Below are positions 24,646-33,221 of a stretch of DNA of 59,512 bases, piece by piece. The stretch is from NCBI GenBank assembly GCA_900546675.1, contig URDQ01000003.1, forward strand, positions 1 through 59,512, given 5' to 3'. The notes beneath the pieces are model-generated. The model was not told the DNA's origin, searched no databases, and saw nothing but the letters and a program-made list of their open reading frames with translations. The stretch is from an uncultured Porphyromonas sp. (lineage in GTDB: Bacteria > Bacteroidota > Bacteroidia > Bacteroidales > Porphyromonadaceae). Positions within the stretch are counted from its first letter, which is position 1, and every line of letters starts with the position of its first letter. The position numbers and the translations under genes were made by a program.

Positions 24646-25443
24646 CTAGACGGAGACGGGGGCGGGGATGTGCGGGTAGGGGTTGTAGTCGGTGAGTGTG
24701 AAGTCGTCGTAGACGAAGTCGAAGAGCGACTGCCCACGGTCTCGTAGGGTCATCGTGGGGAGCGGGCGTGGCGTGCGGGTGAGCTGCAGGCGCGCCTGCT
24801 CAAGATGATTCTTATATAGATGCGCATCGCCGAGGGTGTGGATGAAGCGTCCGGGACGCAGTCCCGTGACTTGCGCTGTCATCATAAGGAGGAGGGCGTA
24901 GGAGGCGATGTTGAAGGGAACCCCGAGGAAGATGTCGGCACTGCGCTGGTAGAGCTGCAGGTCGAGCTTGTCTCCCACGACGTAGTACTGCATAAGGCAG
25001 TGACAAGGAGAGAGGTGCATAAGGGGTAGGTCGGCAACATTCCAAGCTGAGACGACGATGCGTCGGCTGTCTGGCTGATGCTGTATGAGGTCAAGGGCTT
25101 GCTGCATCTGGTCGATGGGCTGCCCTGTGTGTGGGTCGAACCAATGTCTCCACTGCGCCCCGTAGATGGGACCTAGGTCACCCTCTTCGTCTGCCCACTC
25201 ATCCCAAATAGAAACCTTGTTGTCGTGCAGGTACTGGAGGTTGGTATCGCCCTTGAGAAACCATAGTAGCTCGTGAATGATGCTGCGCAGGTGTAGCTTC
25301 TTGGTGGTGAGTAGAGGGAAGCCGTCGGCTAGGTCGAAAGTCATCTGATGTCCGAAGACACCGACGGTGCCTGTGCCAGTGCGGTCTGTACGTTCGTTGC
25401 CCTCGGTGAGGACACGCTCTATCAGGTCAAGGTATTGCTGCAT
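24646..25443 (-). CDS. thyA: thymidylate synthase
   Basis: Methylates dUMP to dTMP using methylene-tetrahydrofolate. The 265-residue product from the ATG at 25443 starts MQQYLDLIERVL, and has RTGTGTVGVFG, the tryptophan-rich PIYGAQWRHW and the nucleophilic cysteine in LSPCHCLMQYY; length equals the E. coli enzyme. The further upstream frame to 25506 enters the palindromic element. The gene is separated from the acyl-CoA dehydrogenase gene by that 120-bp element, so it probably has its own promoter. Confidence 0.95.
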   Translation of the reverse strand: MQQYLDLIERVLTEGNERTDRTGTGTVGVFGHQMTFDLADGFPLLTTKKLHLRSIIHELLWFLKGDTNLQYLHDNKVSIWDEWADEEGDLGPIYGAQWRHWFDPHTGQPIDQMQQALDLIQHQPDSRRIVVSAWNVADLPLMHLSPCHCLMQYYVVGDKLDLQLYQRSADIFLGVPFNIASYALLLMMTAQVTGLRPGRFIHTLGDAHLYKNHLEQARLQLTRTPRPLPTMTLRDRGQSLFDFVYDDFTLTDYNPYPHIPAPVSV

Positions 25444-25479
25444 AGTGGAGTGGAGAGAATCGGGGGAGGTATCGGAGTG

Positions 25480-25599
25480 GACGAGTAACCCGATGTAGGG
25501 ACGCACGGTCGGTGCGTCCGTCCCCGTTAAAACCAGGATACTGTAGCCTTTGACGCAACGGACGCACAGACCGTGCGTCCCTACAAAGGGTTACTCGTC
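25480..25599. repeat. palindromic MITE-like element, copy 2 (best preserved)
   Basis: 120 bp bounded by GACGAGTAACCC (25480-25491) and GGGTTACTCGTC (25588-25599). The inner arms, GTAGGGACGCACGG... (25495-25521) and ...CCGTGCGTCCCTAC (25558-25584), match over 27 bases with one mismatch. The loop CCCCGTTAAAACCAGGATAC continues to TTTGACGCA. It lies between the end of the acyl-CoA dehydrogenase gene and thyA and has no ORF. The loop is homologous to that of the copy at 59283, so this is a repeat family rather than a chance palindrome. Confidence 0.85.
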
Positions 25600-25607
25600 T
25601 GTGATCG

Positions 25608-27341
25608 CTACGCCTCAGTGGCGGGTGTAGAGGTCTGCACAGCGTAGTGCTGGAGCTGCTTGGGGTCGAAGCGACGTATCTGTCCCTCGCACTTGTCCAT
25701 CTCCCCACTAGCGTACTGTATATATACGTGTGTGGAGTGCTCGTAGAGGTCGGGACGATCCTGCGCTGCGATGAGTAGCAGGTGTGCAAAGATGCAGTGC
25801 CCATACATCTCGACGAGACGACGAGCGTGGTAGTCGAGGAGGGTCTGATCCTTAGCTTCGGTGACTAGCTCGGTGCAAGCCTTAGCACGCTCTATCCAGG
25901 TGGCTAGTAGCTCCTTGGTCTCCTGCCACTCGGGCGAGACAGCTACCTGCTGGTACTCCTCTAGGCGTGCGAAGTATGTGCCGGTGGTGACGTGGCGGAT
26001 AGCCGCTACGACCTGTAGCTGCGTGGTACCCTCGTAGATGTTGGTGATACGTACGTCACGATAGAGACGCTCGCAGGTGTAGTCCTTCATATAGCCTGAG
26101 CCACCGTAGATCTGGATGCAGTCGTAGACGTTTTGGTTAGCTAGCTCGGTGCTCATACCTTTGCCAATAGGCGTATAAGCGTCAGCCAGACGGCTGTAGT
26201 ACTTCTGCTCCTTGCGCTCCTCGGGGGTCAGCTTGCGCTCACGAGCTATGTCGTCGTAAGCCTTGTACATATCCACGAAGCGACTCGTCTCGTAGAGATG
26301 CGCACGGGTTGCGTCAGCCTTAGCGCGTATCAGAGCTAGCATCTCATAGACAGCGGGGAACTTGTCGATGGCGTGTCCATACTGATGACGGTCGGCAGCG
26401 TAAGCCTTAGCCTCACGATAGGCAGCCTCAGAGATACCCACAGCTTGCGCCATAATGCCTAGACGAGCGCCATTCATCAGAGACATAACGTAGCGAATGA
26501 GTCCTAGACGTCGCTCACCACATAGCTCGGCAGGAGCATCCTTAAAGACGAGCTCGCAGGTGGGGACACCCTTGATACCCATCTTATTCTCAATGCGACG
26601 GACGGTCACGCCCCCCTTCTTAGCATCATAGATAAACATGGAGAGACCACGTGCATCCTTGGTTCCCTCCTCACTACGAGCTAGTACGAGGTGTATGTCT
26701 GAGTCGCCATTAGTGATAAAGCGCTTGACACCGTTGAGGTACCACTGCTGGTCAGCCTCATTGTAAGTAGCCTTGAGCATAACCGCCTGCAGGTCACTAC
26801 CTGCGTCCGGCTCGGTCAAGTCCATAGACATCGTCTCGCCTGCGCAGACACGGGGAAGGAAGCGCTCACGCTGATCCTCGGAGCCAAACTCGTAAAGCGT
26901 CTCGGCGCAGTCTTGTAGTCCCCAAAGGTTCTCAAAGCCCGCATCAGCACGTGAGACCATATCGGCAGCCATAATATAAGGAGTGATCGGCATATTGAGA
27001 CCTCCGTAGCGACGGGGGAGAGCCATACCCATGAGTCCGGTCTGTCGTACCGTATCCAGGTTTTGCGCTGTGAGCGGATCGTAAGAGACACGTCCCTCGT
27101 GGAGTGTCGGACCCGTCAGATCCACCTCGGCAGCATTGGGTGCGATCACCTCGCCACACACCTCACCGACCACCTCTAGTACACGCTGGTAGCTATCCAG
27201 CGCATCGGCATAGTCTGAGGGGGCATAGTCATATTGGTCAGCATCGGCATAGTCACGCTCCTTAAGCTTGGCAATGCGCTCCATAAGCGGATGCTGGAGG
27301 TGGTACTGTATATGTGGATTGTCTGTATAGAAATTAGCCAT
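25608..27341 (-). CDS. acyl-CoA dehydrogenase
   Basis: FAD enzyme oxidising (or, in butyrate formers, helping reduce) the alpha-beta bond of short acyl-CoAs, passing electrons to ETF. The 577-residue protein has SMDLTEPDAGSDL, RFITNGDSD, ENKMGIKG, QIYGGSGYMKDY and the catalytic Glu in NIYEGTTQLQ, then a C-terminal extension of about 150 residues beyond the roughly 380-residue core. It is the last gene of pdxH-tsaB-etfB-etfA-acd, 21 bases after etfA, so ETF is surely its electron partner. Substrate length cannot be read from sequence; a butyryl-CoA role fits the genus. Confidence 0.92.
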   Translation of the reverse strand: MANFYTDNPHIQYHLQHPLMERIAKLKERDYADADQYDYAPSDYADALDSYQRVLEVVGEVCGEVIAPNAAEVDLTGPTLHEGRVSYDPLTAQNLDTVRQTGLMGMALPRRYGGLNMPITPYIMAADMVSRADAGFENLWGLQDCAETLYEFGSEDQRERFLPRVCAGETMSMDLTEPDAGSDLQAVMLKATYNEADQQWYLNGVKRFITNGDSDIHLVLARSEEGTKDARGLSMFIYDAKKGGVTVRRIENKMGIKGVPTCELVFKDAPAELCGERRLGLIRYVMSLMNGARLGIMAQAVGISEAAYREAKAYAADRHQYGHAIDKFPAVYEMLALIRAKADATRAHLYETSRFVDMYKAYDDIARERKLTPEERKEQKYYSRLADAYTPIGKGMSTELANQNVYDCIQIYGGSGYMKDYTCERLYRDVRITNIYEGTTQLQVVAAIRHVTTGTYFARLEEYQQVAVSPEWQETKELLATWIERAKACTELVTEAKDQTLLDYHARRLVEMYGHCIFAHLLLIAAQDRPDLYEHSTHVYIQYASGEMDKCEGQIRRFDPKQLQHYAVQTSTPATEA

Positions 27342-27362
27342 GATTCTGTCGTCTAGAGGGAA

Positions 27363-28376
27363 TTACTTAGAGTTTTGCTTATAGTACTTGATGAGCTTGG
27401 GGATGACCTCCTCGATACGCCCCGTGATGACGTAGTCGGCGATCGTGTTGATCGGAGCGTCGGGGTCCGTATTGATAGAGATGATCATCGAGCTCTCCTG
27501 CATACCAGCCACATGCTGTATCTGTCCGCTGATACCGCAGGCGATGTATAGCTTAGGACGTACGGTCACGCCAGTTTGTCCTATCTGTCGCTCATGCTCG
27601 GTAAAGCCCGCATCGACGGCTGCACGCGTAGCACCTACCTCTCCGCCTAGGAGCTCTGCCAGCTCGTGAAGCAGCTCAAAGCTCTCAGCGCTACCGACTC
27701 CATAACCACCCGATACGATGATGGGGGCTCCGCCAAGGTTGATCTTGCTCTTGGCAACGTGGCGGTCGATGATCTCGATGACAAAGTCCTCATCACGGAC
27801 GAAGTCAGCTACCGAATGGTTGATCACCTCGCCCTTGTGGTCTGCTTTGTAGATCTCCTTTTTCATCACGCCTGGGCGTACCGTCGCCATCTGTGGACGA
27901 TGCTCGGGGTTGACAATGGTTGCTACGATGTTACCCCCGAAAGCTGGACGGATTTGGTAGAGGAGGTTCTTGAACTCCTTGTCCTTGTCGGTATAGTCAC
28001 CGATCTCCAGAGAGGTACAGTCAGCGGTGAGTCCGCTGCCCAGTGACGAAGAGACGCGGGGCCCTAGGTCACGGCCTATGGTTGTCGCACCGAGGAGGCA
28101 GATCTGCGGCTGCTCCTGCTGAAATAGCTTGATGACGATGCTCGCATGTGGTAGCGTCTGGTAATGCTCCAGACGAGGATCTACGAAGAGGTGTAGCTTG
28201 TCTACGCCATAGGGCATAACCGTGTCGGCGATCCCCTCAGCGCGGTCGGTGATAGCTATCGCCTCTAGTGCCACGCCCAGCTGGTTGGCCAGTGAGCGCC
28301 CCTTGGTGAGTAGCTCTAGGCTGACGTCGTGTACGCTCCCATCTTCGATCTCTAGGTATACGAATAGATTGTTCAT
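27363..28376 (-). CDS. etfA: electron transfer flavoprotein alpha subunit
   Basis: From the ATG at 28376 (MNNLFVYLEIEDGSVHDVSL) the product has 337 residues. The C-terminal FAD-binding domain is clear: IVSGGYGVGSAESFELLHEL, GATRAAVDAGF, RQIGQTGVTVRPKLYIACGI, GMQESSMIISINTDPDAPI. It pairs with EtfB (40 bases upstream) to shuttle electrons between acyl-CoA dehydrogenase and a quinone or ferredoxin partner. The longer frame to 28412 is in the intergenic leader. Confidence 0.95.
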   Translation of the reverse strand: MNNLFVYLEIEDGSVHDVSLELLTKGRSLANQLGVALEAIAITDRAEGIADTVMPYGVDKLHLFVDPRLEHYQTLPHASIVIKLFQQEQPQICLLGATTIGRDLGPRVSSSLGSGLTADCTSLEIGDYTDKDKEFKNLLYQIRPAFGGNIVATIVNPEHRPQMATVRPGVMKKEIYKADHKGEVINHSVADFVRDEDFVIEIIDRHVAKSKINLGGAPIIVSGGYGVGSAESFELLHELAELLGGEVGATRAAVDAGFTEHERQIGQTGVTVRPKLYIACGISGQIQHVAGMQESSMIISINTDPDAPINTIADYVITGRIEEVIPKLIKYYKQNSK

Positions 28377-28416
28377 AGTCTGTCTTGTTATATGGGTGTG
28401 CAAAAGCGGCACTCTT

Positions 28417-29301
28417 TCAGCCGATGGTGTGGTTTGCTAATAGGGTTTGTATCAAAGTCTCTAGGTCGGCATCGCTACTGGAGAGGTGCATCACCTCCTT
28501 AGCCTTAAAGACAACGCTCTCGATACTCTTGACCTTCGTCGGAGAGCCTGATAGGCCACACTGAGCTATGTCTGCGCCAGTACTCTCAGCCGTTAAGATG
28601 TCGATAGTCAGCTCCTCGGGATTGCGCTCGATACGCTTGCGCCAGGTCTCGGGTAGCGTCTCTAGCTCTAGGGCCGAGACAGCATACTTGTACTTCTGTA
28701 CACGCTTAGCATTGCGCAGGCGGCAGGGAGCTGCGCTCCCCGTGACCGTCAGCAGGAGCGGCTTGTGAGCACGTACTGTCTCCACGCCATGCTCTAGACG
28801 GCGGGTGATGGTGAGCTGGTCGCCCTCTATCTGGTCTATCTGCTCGCAGTAGGTAACCACGTTGATGCCAAGCTTCTCGCCCACCTGCGGACCCACCTGA
28901 GCGGTGTCGCCATCGATAGCCTGACGGCCACCGAGGATGAGGTCGGGCAGTCCACCCTTGCAGATATGACGTATAGCGCAGGCCAAAGCGTAGCTCGTGG
29001 CGAGCGTATCAGCCCCAGCGAAAGCTCTATCGGTCAGCAGGTAACCGTGGTCAGCGCCACGATAGAGCGCCTCACGGATGATCTCAGCAGCACGGGGAGG
29101 ACCCATGGTGAGTACGGAGACACGGCAGTCGGGGTTCTGCTCCTTGATGCGGAGCGCCTGCTCGAGCGCGTTTAGATCCTCGGGGTTAAAGATAGCGTCG
29201 AGGGCGGCACGATTCACAGTGCCGTCAGCCTTCATAGCATCTTTGCCGACATTACGTGTGTCGGGGACTTGCTTGGCAAGTACGATGATATCTTTGATCA
29301 T
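28417..29301 (-). CDS. etfB: electron transfer flavoprotein beta subunit
   Basis: The real start is the ATG at 29301 (MIKDIIVLAKQVPDTRNV), giving 294 residues; the open frame to 29553 lies inside tsaB. Motifs are NPEDLNALEQALRIKE, VLTMGPPRAAEIIREALYRG, DLILGGRQAIDGDTAQVG and the AMP/FAD-binding C-terminus ending in DLETLIQTLL. It follows tsaB by 20 bases and precedes etfA by 40. Together with acd it forms a beta-oxidation or butyrate-type electron transfer module. Confidence 0.95.
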   Translation of the reverse strand: MIKDIIVLAKQVPDTRNVGKDAMKADGTVNRAALDAIFNPEDLNALEQALRIKEQNPDCRVSVLTMGPPRAAEIIREALYRGADHGYLLTDRAFAGADTLATSYALACAIRHICKGGLPDLILGGRQAIDGDTAQVGPQVGEKLGINVVTYCEQIDQIEGDQLTITRRLEHGVETVRAHKPLLLTVTGSAAPCRLRNAKRVQKYKYAVSALELETLPETWRKRIERNPEELTIDILTAESTGADIAQCGLSGSPTKVKSIESVVFKAKEVMHLSSSDADLETLIQTLLANHTIG

Positions 29302-29321
29302 ATTTAGGTCGTAGTTGTGGT

Positions 29322-30002
29322 TTATACTTGTTTGGATAGTTTGAGTCGCTCGAGGACTTTGTTTTGTCCCACGACCACCTTGTAGGGCTTGACATAGTTC
29401 GGCTCCCAGTAGGCGGTGTCGACATATTGCTCCCTCAGCCAGTAGCTGCGCGCTACGGTGGCGAGCGTCTCGGCCGTTGGCGGAGCGACAGCGGTACCCT
29501 CTACGGGCAGCGAACCGACGTAGACGACACGGCTCTCGGCGGGTGCGTGCCACTCTGATGAGATGGTGACAAAAATTGCTTTGTCACGAGGTACCCCCTC
29601 AGCGTCGAAAGTCTGCTGGTAAGCGTTCCCATGCCCCGCATCGAGCAGCGCAACGGTTTCACCAGCAAAGCTCGGCAAGCCTGCCAGTAGGAGTTGCAGG
29701 GTGGAGACGGCAATGAGCGGGATGTTTCGCCCGAAGGCTAGTCCCTTAGCCAGTGCAGCACCTATGCGTAGCCCCGTGTAGGAGCCCGGCCCATCGGTCG
29801 TCGCTATGGCAGCTATCTGGTAGCCATGCTCTTGGCACCAGAAGATAGCCTCCTTAGTATAGCTCCCGATGAGTACCGCATTAGATACTTCGGTCTCTTG
29901 GTATACCTTATTATATAGTATCTGCTCGCTGTCGGTCACAGCGACGCTACACCCCTGTAGGGCGGTGTCGATGGCTAGGAGTACAGGTTTCGTTGCGTTC
30001 AT
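29322..30002 (-). CDS. tsaB: tRNA threonylcarbamoyladenosine biosynthesis protein TsaB
   Basis: A partner of TsaD in making t6A37 on ANN-decoding tRNAs. The 226-residue protein from 30002 (MNATKPVLLAIDTALQGCSV) shows the ASKHA-fold signature TDGPGSYTGLRIGAALAKGLAF and LLDAGHGNAYQQTFD. The start is 5 bases beyond the pdxH stop, so they are co-transcribed. The C-terminal part is less conserved, as normal for TsaB. Confidence 0.92.
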   Translation of the reverse strand: MNATKPVLLAIDTALQGCSVAVTDSEQILYNKVYQETEVSNAVLIGSYTKEAIFWCQEHGYQIAAIATTDGPGSYTGLRIGAALAKGLAFGRNIPLIAVSTLQLLLAGLPSFAGETVALLDAGHGNAYQQTFDAEGVPRDKAIFVTISSEWHAPAESRVVYVGSLPVEGTAVAPPTAETLATVARSYWLREQYVDTAYWEPNYVKPYKVVVGQNKVLERLKLSKQV

Positions 30003-30007
30003 AAGCA

Positions 30008-30655
30008 CTAAGGTGCCAAACGATTGACAAGCCACGAGTTATCCTCCTGACGCTCATAGAGGAAGCGGTCGTGCAGACGACTAGGCCGGCCCTGCCAAAA
30101 CTCTATACGACTAGGCAATACGGCAAAGCCTCCCCAGTTGTCGGGGCGTGGCACCGTCTGCAGGGCAAACTTAGCAGCCTCCTTGGCAAAGTGCGTATAG
30201 ATGTAGTTGCGGTCAGGTATCGGGTGGCTCTGTGGGGAGATACGTGCACCGACACGACTCTTGTAGGGGCGTGTGGCGAAGTACTGATCACTGATCTCAG
30301 GCTCTAGATGCCGTACCGTACCCTCGACATGTATCTGTCGCTCCAGCTCGTGCCAGAGGAAGGTGAGACTGACGTATGGGTTGGCAGCCATTTGCTGACC
30401 CTTACGACTCTCGTAGTTGCTGTAGAAGATAAACTCCTCACCGAGAAGCTCCTTGAGCAGTACGGTTCTTGAACTAGGGTGTCCATCGGGTGTACTGGTG
30501 CAGACTAGCACTGCTGTAGGCTCTAGGACCTTGGGGTCGTCCACCGCCTCTTGTAGCCACAGCCTAGCTAGTTCAAAGGGATCGTCCGTTAGATCCTTAC
30601 GACTGAGGCTCCTGCGGCCGTAGTCACGTCGTATGTCTTCGTAATGTAGATCCAT
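30008..30655 (-). CDS. pdxH: pyridoxamine 5'-phosphate oxidase
   Basis: FMN enzyme that oxidises pyridoxine/pyridoxamine phosphate to PLP. At 215 residues it has DLHYEDIRRDYGRRSLSRKDL, PSSRTVLLKELLGEEFIFYS, SRKGQQMAANPYVSLTFLW and the C-terminal WGGFAVLPSRIEFWQGRPSRLHDRFLY, ending in NRLAP. It is the first gene of the pdxH-tsaB-etfB-etfA-acd run. A -7-like TATCTTTG lies at 30722-30729 (minus strand), 67 bases upstream. Confidence 0.95.
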   Translation of the reverse strand: MDLHYEDIRRDYGRRSLSRKDLTDDPFELARLWLQEAVDDPKVLEPTAVLVCTSTPDGHPSSRTVLLKELLGEEFIFYSNYESRKGQQMAANPYVSLTFLWHELERQIHVEGTVRHLEPEISDQYFATRPYKSRVGARISPQSHPIPDRNYIYTHFAKEAAKFALQTVPRPDNWGGFAVLPSRIEFWQGRPSRLHDRFLYERQEDNSWLVNRLAP

Positions 30656-30771
30656 AACTAATATATTATAGGATAGGTGATACGATGCTCTAGACGAACA
30701 GGCTCACCATTCATTCGCTTACAAAGATACAGAATTTCGCTCTTAACGGCTCGCTCCTATGAGCGCATTTC

Positions 30772-30834
30772 AGTTTCATAGGCGTGAAACTCTAGTTTCA
30801 TAGGTAAGAAACTCCAGTTTCATCTAGGAGAAAC
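30772..30834. repeat. three tandem 22-bp hairpin-forming repeats
   Basis: AGTTTCATAGGCGTGAAACT (30772-30791), AGTTTCATAGGTAAGAAACT (30794-30813) and AGTTTCATCTAGGAGAAAC (30816-30834) start at exactly 22-bp steps. Each can fold into a small AGTTTC/GAAACT stem. They sit between the pdxH promoter and mosaic element copy C. Confidence 0.7.
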
Positions 30835-30861
30835 AATCGGTTTTGCCTTAGAAGAGGCAGA

Positions 30862-31026
30862 TCTCCACGTGGAAATTCTCAGATCCCCACGTGGAAACTG
30901 AAAATTCTCCACGTGGGCGAGAAACAAAACTTCGGAGGAATCAAATGAAACTTCGGAGGAAATGATTCTCGTTCACGTGGAAAATGAAAAACCACCACGT
31001 GGAGATTCGCAGTTCTTCACGTGGGT
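30862..31026 (+). repeat. CACGTGG/TTCGGAGGAA mosaic element, copy C
   Basis: Order of boxes equals copy B: three CACGTGG-type boxes, two TTCGGAGGAA boxes (30931-30940 and 30952-30961, again 21 bp apart), then three CACGTGG-type boxes. It lies in the 757-base divergent gap between pdxH and the fur-like gene. The rest of that gap holds the 22-bp hairpins, a heptad array at 31107-31135 and an AT-rich promoter area; I see no gene. Confidence 0.85.
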
Positions 31027-31106
31027 ATTGATGGTTCCTGCCCCAAAAACGCACCTTGACCCACCAGCGAGTCTCTCGTTAGTTCCAATCGCTCCGATCA
31101 CTAATC

Positions 31107-31135
31107 TCTAACTTCTAATCTCCAACCTCCAAGAA
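31107..31135. repeat. 7-bp degenerate array (CTAATCT type)
   Basis: CTAATCT, CTAACTT, CTAATCT, CCAACCT follow each other; this is the reverse complement of the TTAGANN heptads found at 5534, 45487 and 51565. Confidence 0.6.
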
Positions 31136-31205
31136 AAAGGGCGCTACTCGAGAGGTTTGCAAAATTGGTGCTAGTCAAAAGGTGGCGTAAGTAAAGTAAT
31201 TTGTA

Positions 31206-31213
31206 TAACTTTG
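31206..31213 (+). promoter_or_regulatory. possible -7 box for the fur-like gene
   Basis: TAACTTTG matches TAnnTTTG about 200 bases before the likely start of the Fur-family gene. No clear -33 TTTG at the right distance, so this is tentative. Confidence 0.3.
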
Positions 31214-31412
31214 CGACATCGGTCAGCTCCTGCTACACCTATTGCTCTCTGCTTAGAAGCGGAGAGATGTGGGGCGGGTTGCCGTGGAGCGTGTCGCACG
31301 AAGTGGTGATGCGTCTCGCTGTGGGGCTACTACAGATATGGTGGTACTCACGAATGTGTAACGCAGTAAAATGATATATGTCACCTCTCCTACGATAGGG
31401 GAGTGGCGCAGT

Positions 31413-31910
31413 ATGATGTCAGATTTGGTGTCGCCCTTTAAGGCCTTTCTCAAGCAGCACGGCTATCAGCTGACTTCTGAGCGAGTAGAGATTGCTCAGG
31501 TGGTCAGTCTGCAGCGTCGTATCTTTACGACAGAGGGGCTGATAGCTCAGCTTAAGGAGGGTGGCTATCGCCAGAGCCGTGGCACGGTCTATAGTACGGT
31601 GCGTCTGCTAGCTGAGTCGGGCCTGATCGTACAGCTCCCGCAGGCGAGCGAGGCACACTATCTGACCAGCGAGCAGGCTAGTCTCTATGCTGTCTGTCGC
31701 TGTCGCTCTTGTGGCGCTGAGGTGCTCTACAGACAGCCTCGACGTCTCCAGGCGCTACGTCATACTACGATGCATCGCTATCGTCTGGCACAGCCTCTGC
31801 TGATCTTCTCCGGACTATGCCAGCGCTGCGAGCGTGAGATCGCTAAAACGAATAACAAGAAGTCAGCGACCCAGTCGGGAAGGCAACAACAAGCCTCCTC
31901 AAGTCGCTGA
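31413..31910 (+). CDS. Fur-family metal-dependent regulator
   Basis: The product has a winged-helix DNA-binding part (FKAFLKQHGYQLTSERVEIAQV, then QSRGTVYSTVRLLAESGLI) and a dimerisation part with two CxxC pairs, CRSC and CQRC, the structural zinc site. Fur, Zur and PerR cannot be told apart from this. It is co-oriented with purA, 21 bases downstream. The ATG at 31413 or 31416 (MMSDLVSPFK) fits the family start better than the first in-frame ATG at 31371. The C-terminal tail of about 25 polar residues (KTNNKKSATQSGRQQQAS) is additional. Confidence 0.85.
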   Translation: MMSDLVSPFKAFLKQHGYQLTSERVEIAQVVSLQRRIFTTEGLIAQLKEGGYRQSRGTVYSTVRLLAESGLIVQLPQASEAHYLTSEQASLYAVCRCRSCGAEVLYRQPRRLQALRHTTMHRYRLAQPLLIFSGLCQRCEREIAKTNNKKSATQSGRQQQASSSR

Positions 31911-31931
31911 CTGATAGAGATATATTAAGAT

Positions 31932-33221
31932 ATGAACAAGAAGAAGGTAGACGTCCTACTCGGACTACAATGGGGCGATGAGGGCAAAGGCAAGATCGTT
32001 GACGTCTTGACCCCAGGCTATCAGATGGTAGCACGCTTTCAAGGAGGCCCTAATGCGGGGCATACACTAGAGTTTGAGGGACAGCGCTACGTATTGCGTT
32101 CGATCCCCTCAGGTATCTTCCAGGGCAACAAGCTCAACCTGATCGGCAATGGTGTCGTACTCGACCCCGTCTTGCTACGTGAGGAGGCTGAGCAGCTGGC
32201 TCAGAGCGGCCATGACATCAAGAAGCGGCTAGTCATATCCCGCAAGGCGCACCTGATCCTCCCGACGCATCGTCTGCTAGATGCTGCTCAGGAGCTCTCT
32301 AAGGGCGCTGCGAAGATTGGTACCACGGGCAAGGGCATAGGACCCTGCTATACAGACAAAGTGGCTCGCACGGGACTACGCATCGGTGACATCGAGCGAG
32401 AATTCGAGACTCGCTACAAAGCTATACGGGATCGCCACGTGGATCTCTTGCAGAAGATGGGAGCTGACCTCTCTAAGTTGCCTGAGATGGAGGAGGCTTT
32501 CTACCAAGCTATCGAGTACCTCAAGGGATATCAGTTTGTAGATAGTGAAATCCTTATCAACGAAGCGCTGGAGGAGGGGCTGAACGTCCTTGCTGAGGGT
32601 GCGCAGGGTTCGCTACTGGATGTGGACTTCGGTACCTATCCCTTTGTGACGAGTAGTAACACGGTGAGTGCTGGCTGCTGTATCGGTCTCGGCATCTCGC
32701 CCAAGGCGATAGGTCGCGTCTACGGTATCTTCAAGGCATACTGTACACGAGTCGGTGCTGGTCCTTTCCCCACAGAGCTACAAGATGAGGTGGGGCACTT
32801 GATGGCAGACCGTGGTCATGAGTTTGGCGCAGTGACGGGACGTCCTCGTCGCTGTGGCTGGATAGACCTTGTAGCCCTGCGCTACACGATCATGCTCAGC
32901 GGTGTGACTCACTTGATTATGATGAAGAGTGATGTGCTCGATACGCTCTCTACGATTAAGGCTTGTGTCGCCTACCGCATAGGAGACAAGGAGTACAAGA
33001 ATATGCCGTACTCCCTCGAGGCAGACATAGAGCCTATCTATCAGGAACTACCAGGCTGGCAGACGCCACTAGACGGTTGTCGCTCGGAGCAAGAGCTACC
33101 AGACGCCTTCCGTCACTATGTAGCCTTCCTAGAGGCACAGCTACGAGTACCTATCTCGATCATATCTGTAGGGCCTGACCGCTCACAGACCATTATGCGT
33201 AAGCTCAACAATGAACTATAA
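31932..33221 (+). CDS. purA: adenylosuccinate synthetase
   Basis: GTP-dependent ligation of IMP and aspartate in AMP synthesis. The 429-residue protein has the P-loop-like GLQWGDEGKGKIVD at residues 10-23, GGPNAGHTLEFEG, the GTTGKGIGPCYTDK loop and VTGRPRRCGWIDLV. It follows the fur-like gene by 21 bases and overlaps folC by 11 bases, so fur-purA-folC appear to be one transcript. Confidence 0.97.
   Translation: MNKKKVDVLLGLQWGDEGKGKIVDVLTPGYQMVARFQGGPNAGHTLEFEGQRYVLRSIPSGIFQGNKLNLIGNGVVLDPVLLREEAEQLAQSGHDIKKRLVISRKAHLILPTHRLLDAAQELSKGAAKIGTTGKGIGPCYTDKVARTGLRIGDIEREFETRYKAIRDRHVDLLQKMGADLSKLPEMEEAFYQAIEYLKGYQFVDSEILINEALEEGLNVLAEGAQGSLLDVDFGTYPFVTSSNTVSAGCCIGLGISPKAIGRVYGIFKAYCTRVGAGPFPTELQDEVGHLMADRGHEFGAVTGRPRRCGWIDLVALRYTIMLSGVTHLIMMKSDVLDTLSTIKACVAYRIGDKEYKNMPYSLEADIEPIYQELPGWQTPLDGCRSEQELPDAFRHYVAFLEAQLRVPISIISVGPDRSQTIMRKLNNEL

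Noticed and set aside
24646..25506. Longer thyA start at 25506
   Set aside because: The extra 21 codons run into the palindromic repeat and are absent from the family; MQQYLDLIERVL at 25443 gives the standard length.
25427..25804. 125-codon minus-strand frame overlapping thyA and the acyl-CoA dehydrogenase end
   Set aside because: Another frame of two well-supported genes plus the palindromic element; low-complexity peptide.
29302..29553. 84-codon N-terminal extension of etfB
   Set aside because: Lies in tsaB coding sequence in a different frame; the peptide is Arg-rich and unrelated to EtfB, which starts at MIKDIIVLAKQ.
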